Shown here in pieces: positions 22,077 through 25,676 of a stretch of 25,676 nt of DNA (its first letter is position 1; each line of letters begins with the position of its first letter). Made by a program: the position numbers and the translations under genes. This DNA comes from Deinococcus metalli. Its GTDB lineage: Bacteria; Deinococcota; Deinococci; Deinococcales; Deinococcaceae. The stretch spans positions 1-25,676 of the forward strand of contig NZ_JACHFK010000021.1 in the NCBI RefSeq assembly GCF_014201805.1. The letters are read 5' to 3'. Below the pieces are notes generated by a model. The model was not told the DNA's origin and did no database searches. It saw nothing but the letters and a program-made list of their open reading frames with translations.

Positions 22077-24563
22077 GTGACCCCTCCTCGCGCCCTTCCT
22101 GACCTCTCCCTGCTCCAGGAGCTGGCCGACCCGATCGTTCTGATCGATGCGGCCGGTTCCCTGACGTTCATTAATGCCCCGGCAGCCGCGCTGTTGGGGG
22201 GCGGGGCCGCTGACCTGCTGGGCCGAACCCTGTCAGAGATGCTCCCGCAGGCTGGAACGGCCCTCGAAGGAACCCAGGCGCCCTCTGGCCCTATTGGTGT
22301 GCCGCCCTTTGAGGTCGGTGAACTGGCCTCCGGGCGCTGGTGGGCCGGCCGCGCTTCGCCCCATGCGGGCGGGCTGCTGGTGCATTTCTGGGACGTCACC
22401 GAGCGCCATACCGCGCAGCGCCGGCGCGACGTCCTGTTGAGTGTGACGCTGGCGCTGGGGGAGGTCACCGGCGTTGACGAGGTGGTGAGCACGGCCCTGG
22501 CCGCTGGCCTGCCGGCCGTGGGGGCGGCCGCAGGTGCCGTGCTGCGCCGGACTGGGGATGGGGAGGCCCTTGAACTGATCGGAGCCCGAGGCTATCCGGA
22601 GACCCTGCTGAACGCCTGGCGGACGGTACCGCTGAGTTCCCCATTGCCGGCCCTGGACGCGTGGCGCGAGGAGGCACCCGTCTACCTCACCGCGCATGAC
22701 CTGTCCGTTCGCTCCGCAACGCTCCTGGGCCACACGCGGCCCACCACCCACGCCCTCGCGGCCCTGCCCCTGCGCGCCGAAGGCGCACTGCTGGGAATCC
22801 TGGCGCTGTCCTTTGACACCGAGCGCACGTTCGACCCCGCGGAGCGGGACTTCATGCAGTTGCTCGCGGGCCAGGTCGCCCAGGCCCTGGGACGGGCCCA
22901 GACCCTCGCGGCGCGCGACGCCGCCCTCACCACGCTCGAACGTGAGCGCACGCAGCTGTCCGCCATCCTGGATCAGATGCCGGTGGCCCTGTGGGTGGCG
23001 GAATTGCCCAGCGGCCGCCTGATTGGGGGCAATGCGGCCATCCACGAGGCGCTCGGGCTGGACTTCCTCCCCGCCGACAGCATCGACGGCTACACCCAAT
23101 ACCGCGGCCTGCATTCAGACGGCCGGCCGTACGCCGCCCACGAGTGGCCCATTGCTCGCACCATCCAGAGCGGGGAGACCATTGCGGGGGAAGAGATCGA
23201 GATGCACCGTGCAGACGGCACCCGGGTACGCGTGCGCTTCGCCTCCGCGCCCATCCTGAATGCGCAGGGTGAACCCGAACTCGCGGTGGTGAGTGGGATG
23301 GACGTGACGGCGCTGCACGACCTGAGCGTGACCCTGGAAGCCCGGGTGGCCGAGCGGACGGCGGGCCTGGACGCGTTCGTGCAGTTCACCGAACGGTCGG
23401 CGGCCACCACGACGGTGGATCAGCTGGCCCGGGCCGCCCTGTCGGTCATGCGCGCCACGCTCGGGAACGTCAGCGTCGCCTACTACGAGCTGGAAGGCGG
23501 GTTGTGGCGGGCCCGGGTGTTGTCGGAGGATTTCGCGCCTGCCCTGGCAGAGCTCGTGCGCCATGGACTTGCCCGCGAAACCCCTGGGTTCGACGAGGCG
23601 GCCCGGACGGGCGATGCGGTGTTCATCTCGAACTGGGATGAGGCACAGGGCATCGGGCACACTGAGGGATACGGCGCCGGAGCGTTCTATCCCTGTGCAG
23701 TGGGGAGCGAACTCCTGGGCATGCTGGCCGTCGGCACCCGAGCGGGCACAGACTTCACGGCGCGCGAGCGCGCCGTGATCCGCGCCCTGGGTCGATCCCT
23801 CACCCTGGCGCTGGAGCGCGCGCGGACAGGCGCGCTGATCGCACAGCAACGCGATGAACTCGACTCGCGGGCTCACGCGCTCAGCGTCGCCAACGAAGAC
23901 CTGGACGCGTTTGCTTACTCGGTCTCCCACGATCTGCGGACGCCGCTGCGCCACATCGTGGGCTTTCAGGAGCTTTTGACCAAAACCATTGGTACGACTC
24001 TGGCGCCAAAGCCAGCCCGCTACCTGCAGCTGATCGGTAACGCGGCGGCCCAGATGGACACGCTGATCGACGCCCTGCTCAATCTGGCCCGCACCTCACA
24101 GCACCCTCTACGGCTCCAGGCCGTGGATCTGGGGCACCTGGTACGCACCGTTCAGGAGGATCTGGCGGTGGACACCCAGAACCGGGTGGTCTCCTGGGCT
24201 GTCTCGCCCCTGCCGGTGGTGCCTGGCGATGCTGCGTTGCTGCGCCTGGTGATGAGCAACCTGCTCGGGAACGCCTTGAAATACAGCCGTCGGGAGGAGC
24301 AGGCGCATATCGAGGTGTGGGCTGAGGAACGTGCAGAAATGTGGGTCGTCAGCGTGCGGGACAACGGTGCCGGCTTCGACCCGCAGTATCAGGACAGACT
24401 GTTCGGTGTGTTCCAGCGCCTGCATCGCCCGGACGAGTTTGAGGGCACGGGTGTCGGTCTGGCCACGGTGCGCCGGATCGTTCAACGTCACGGGGGCGAG
24501 GTATGGGCGACCGCCGCAGTGGGACAGGGCGCCACGTTCGCCTTTACCCTTCCCAAAGCGTAG
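22077..24563 (+). CDS. Sensor histidine kinase with PAS, GAF, PAS, GAF input domains
   Basis: From GTG 22077 the product has 828 residues; GTG 22074 is equivalent. Domains in order: PAS (about 10-110, LLQELADPIVLIDAAGSLTF), GAF (about 120-280), PAS (about 295-420, ILDQMPVALWVAELPSGRLI ... VVSGMDVTALHDL), a short coil, GAF (about 435-585), then HisKA with His618 in AYSVSHDLRTPLRHIVGF, and HATPase_c with NLLGNALKYS, DNGAGFD, FGVFQRLHR and GTGVGLATVRRI. There are no membrane segments, so it is a cytoplasmic sensor. The catalytic half resembles phytochrome-type kinases, but I see no clear bilin-binding signature. No partner response regulator follows. TACGCT at 22058 may be its -10 box. Confidence 0.88.
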   Translation: MTPPRALPDLSLLQELADPIVLIDAAGSLTFINAPAAALLGGGAADLLGRTLSEMLPQAGTALEGTQAPSGPIGVPPFEVGELASGRWWAGRASPHAGGLLVHFWDVTERHTAQRRRDVLLSVTLALGEVTGVDEVVSTALAAGLPAVGAAAGAVLRRTGDGEALELIGARGYPETLLNAWRTVPLSSPLPALDAWREEAPVYLTAHDLSVRSATLLGHTRPTTHALAALPLRAEGALLGILALSFDTERTFDPAERDFMQLLAGQVAQALGRAQTLAARDAALTTLERERTQLSAILDQMPVALWVAELPSGRLIGGNAAIHEALGLDFLPADSIDGYTQYRGLHSDGRPYAAHEWPIARTIQSGETIAGEEIEMHRADGTRVRVRFASAPILNAQGEPELAVVSGMDVTALHDLSVTLEARVAERTAGLDAFVQFTERSAATTTVDQLARAALSVMRATLGNVSVAYYELEGGLWRARVLSEDFAPALAELVRHGLARETPGFDEAARTGDAVFISNWDEAQGIGHTEGYGAGAFYPCAVGSELLGMLAVGTRAGTDFTARERAVIRALGRSLTLALERARTGALIAQQRDELDSRAHALSVANEDLDAFAYSVSHDLRTPLRHIVGFQELLTKTIGTTLAPKPARYLQLIGNAAAQMDTLIDALLNLARTSQHPLRLQAVDLGHLVRTVQEDLAVDTQNRVVSWAVSPLPVVPGDAALLRLVMSNLLGNALKYSRREEQAHIEVWAEERAEMWVVSVRDNGAGFDPQYQDRLFGVFQRLHRPDEFEGTGVGLATVRRIVQRHGGEVWATAAVGQGATFAFTLPKA

Positions 24564-24657
24564 GGATGGATCAGATGTTGGTCGTGCTGGTCGCCTACGG
24601 CATGTACCGGCTGTGGTCAGACCTGGGTGTGATGTCGCAGGGGGTGCATGGGCCTCC

Positions 24658-24663
24658 TACACT
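24658..24663 (+). promoter_or_regulatory. Leaderless -10 box
   Basis: TACACT ends 5 nt before ATG 24669, and there is no ribosome-binding site. This spacing places the transcription start at or next to the ATG. Confidence 0.55.
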
Positions 24664-24668
24664 GCACC

Positions 24669-25286
24669 ATGCACCCCCTGCTGGAACACGCCGTTCACGC
24701 GGATCGGGAAGACCACGCGGCCGGTCATCGGGCTGGCACACCGGCGTACGAACAGATGAGGGAGCGCGACGGTACCCGCCGCGCCCTCGTGCACTCCCTC
24801 CTCACGACAGGTGTTCTCCAGAGTGCCGAGGACTTCTATGGGGCGGCCCGCCTGTTCCAGCACGGCGATGACCCCGCCGAGTTTGAGCAGGCCCATCAGC
24901 TGGCCCTCAAGGCCGCTGACCTCGGGCATCCGGACGCGAGATGGCTGGCAGCGGCCGCGCTTGACCGCTGGCTGGTGGTGCAGGGCCAACCGCAGCGCTA
25001 CGGGACGCAGTATCTGAGTGATGGGGTGCGTCAGCGCTTGATGGACGTGGATCCGGCCACCACGGATGAGGAGCGCGCGCGTTGGAATGTGCCGCCCCTG
25101 GCCGAGCAGCGCCGCAAGGCCGCGGAGGCCACCCGGAACCACCCGCCCATTGCGTTGCCTCCGCATCTGCCGGACTGGTACCAGCAGGCGCTGGAGCGCT
25201 GGCAGGAGGCCGACGCGGCAGAAGAAAAGGACAATGCGGCCGGTGATGGGTCTGGGCCGGACTCCAAGGCTCGTAAGGAACCTTGA
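24669..25286 (+). CDS. Hypothetical protein, DUF6624-like C-terminal half
   Basis: The 205-residue protein begins MHPLLEHAVHADREDHAAGH. The segment EDFYGAARLFQHGDDPAEFE followed by QAHQLALKAADLGHPDARWL looks like a helical repeat of the Sel1/TPR kind. It leads into LVVQGQPQRYGTQYLSDGV and DPATTDEERARWNVPPLAEQ. The GQPQRYGTQ...DP...DERR..PPLAE pattern is, from memory, that of DUF6624 proteins. The tail (about 180-205) is charged and low in complexity. Function unknown. Leaderless start at 24669; the frame is open upstream but lacks start signals. Confidence 0.65.
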   Translation: MHPLLEHAVHADREDHAAGHRAGTPAYEQMRERDGTRRALVHSLLTTGVLQSAEDFYGAARLFQHGDDPAEFEQAHQLALKAADLGHPDARWLAAAALDRWLVVQGQPQRYGTQYLSDGVRQRLMDVDPATTDEERARWNVPPLAEQRRKAAEATRNHPPIALPPHLPDWYQQALERWQEADAAEEKDNAAGDGSGPDSKARKEP

Positions 25287-25303
25287 GGGGTGGGGATGAC
25301 CTG

Positions 25304-25330
25304 CCCTGACGAGGGTCAGGGCGATAGGCT
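25304..25330 (+). promoter_or_regulatory. Short dyad and leaderless -10 box before the last gene
   Basis: CCCTGAC (25304-25310) and GTCAGGG (25315-25321) form a 7-bp inverted repeat. It is followed by TAGGCT (25325-25330), which ends 5 nt before ATG 25336. The dyad may be the upstream gene's terminator or an operator over the promoter. Confidence 0.5.
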
Positions 25331-25335
25331 GGGGA

Positions 25336-25557
25336 ATGACACGTGATTCCGAGGTTCGCAGGCGGTACGAAGACCTGGTGAAATCCGCCGTGGCAGGGCG
25401 CGCCGCAATGGCCGCCCAACAGGAATTGATGAGGGTACTCCATGAGCGGGGCCTCCTGGGGCCGGATGACGTCAACCGCGTGGAAACCGTGCGCAGAACC
25501 GAATTCGACCGGTTCGTGAGTCTGGTCTTGGACGGCCCTGGAGAAGGAATGAATTGA
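25336..25557 (+). CDS. Small hypothetical protein
   Basis: The 73-residue protein begins MTRDSEVRRRYEDLVKSAVA and is mostly helical and charged (RAAMAAQQELMRVLHERGLL, VETVRRTEFDRFVSLVLDG). No known family is recognised. A leaderless start is supported by the TAGGCT box 5 nt upstream. It ends 25 nt before the right-hand IS copy, so the insertion lies just beyond its stop codon and did not break it. Confidence 0.6.
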   Translation: MTRDSEVRRRYEDLVKSAVAGRAAMAAQQELMRVLHERGLLGPDDVNRVETVRRTEFDRFVSLVLDGPGEGMN

Positions 25558-25582
25558 CAGGCACCTGCGGATCCGCTTCTAA

Positions 25583-25676
25583 GAGCCTGAGGACAGAATT
25601 GCCGCGGTTAGGCTGCAGATGTGATCGAACACCTCGTCCCTGACGACCTGTGGGCGCTGATCGCGCCGCTGTTCCC
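25583..25676 (+). mobile_element. IS5-family-like element, transposase-proximal end (right copy, truncated by window)
   Basis: The element begins GAGCCTGAGGACAG at 25583 after TAA (25580-25582). All 94 visible bases match the left copy in inverted orientation. The sequences differ immediately outside it (left copy, read the same way: TGCTTA; right: CTTCTAA), which fixes the element boundary. The outer end lies beyond the window. Confidence 0.8.
25621..25676 (+). CDS. IS5-family-like transposase, N-terminal fragment (runs off window)
   Basis: GTG 25621 begins VIEHLVPDDLWALIAPLFP and runs out of the window. TAGGCT (25609-25614) lies 6 nt upstream, so translation is probably leaderless. It is identical to the left-hand copy at 56-1. 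Only the N-terminus is visible. Confidence 0.75.
   Translation, partial: MIEHLVPDDLWALIAPLF

Noticed and set aside
1..25676. CRISPR arrays, tRNA or rRNA genes, phage genes, toxin-antitoxin pairs
   Set aside because: No regularly spaced long repeats, cloverleaf-like sequences, rRNA segments or phage structural motifs were seen. The 11-bp-spaced TGAC repeats are promoter elements, not CRISPR.
1..25676. Calling the whole window a proven composite transposon
   Set aside because: Only the inner ends of the IS copies are visible. Without the outer ends and target duplications the mode of insertion cannot be decided.

Overview
The window looks like a piece of a Deinococcus-type genome. The evidence is high GC, several genes whose start codon lies only 5-6 nt after a TANNNT -10 box (leaderless mRNAs, common in Deinococcus), and an accessory mix of small regulators, NmrA-like oxidoreductases and decayed insertion sequences. 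The genus is an inference; no rRNA or core marker gene is present.

Both ends of the window carry the same IS5-like element end in opposite orientation. Positions 1-94 are the exact reverse complement of 25583-25676, and the two truncated transposase genes point outward. The 25.5 kb between them is therefore bracketed by two inverted IS copies, each flanked on its inner side by TAA.

Layout. (1) 100-2775: a MerR-type regulator, a beta-carbonic anhydrase and an NmrA-like oxidoreductase, with the same MerR-type operator in front of the regulator and again in front of the carbonic anhydrase. (2) 2776-6720: a worn region with an IS6-family transposase remnant, two degenerate copies of one small protein family, a 25-bp palindrome, and small genes for two winged-helix-like proteins, a Cys/His-containing LuxR-type protein and unknown proteins. 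(3) 6721-9706: a leaderless MarR-type repressor divergent from an NmrA-cupin-NmrA operon, with a perfect 11-bp-arm operator between them. (4) 9707-10339: a LacI-family C-terminal remnant and a small acidic protein. (5) 10463-21065: a C-P lyase (phosphonate) gene cluster in two divergent operons. The minus strand carries phnG-H-I-J-K, a hexapeptide transferase, a calcineurin-like phosphoesterase and phnL. The plus strand carries phnC-D-E-M and an orotate-PRTase-like gene. (6) 21126-25557: a small unknown gene, a decayed ECF sigma factor, a large PAS/GAF sensor histidine kinase and two leaderless unknown genes.

Two things stand out in the phosphonate cluster. First, the divergent intergenic region holds two promoters of identical design: four TGAC/TGAT motifs spaced exactly 11 bp apart, then 10 nt, then a TANNNT -10 box, once toward phnG and once toward phnC. 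This is the helical-phase direct-repeat pattern of a PhoB/PhoP (Pho box) site. Second, the PhnJ protein is intact and clearly homologous, but it lacks three of the four cysteines that define the C-P lyase: two of the three [4Fe-4S] ligands and the catalytic thiyl-radical cysteine. PhnP and PhnN are not in the window; the embedded phosphoesterase and the phosphoribosyltransferase are candidates for alternative lower-pathway steps.
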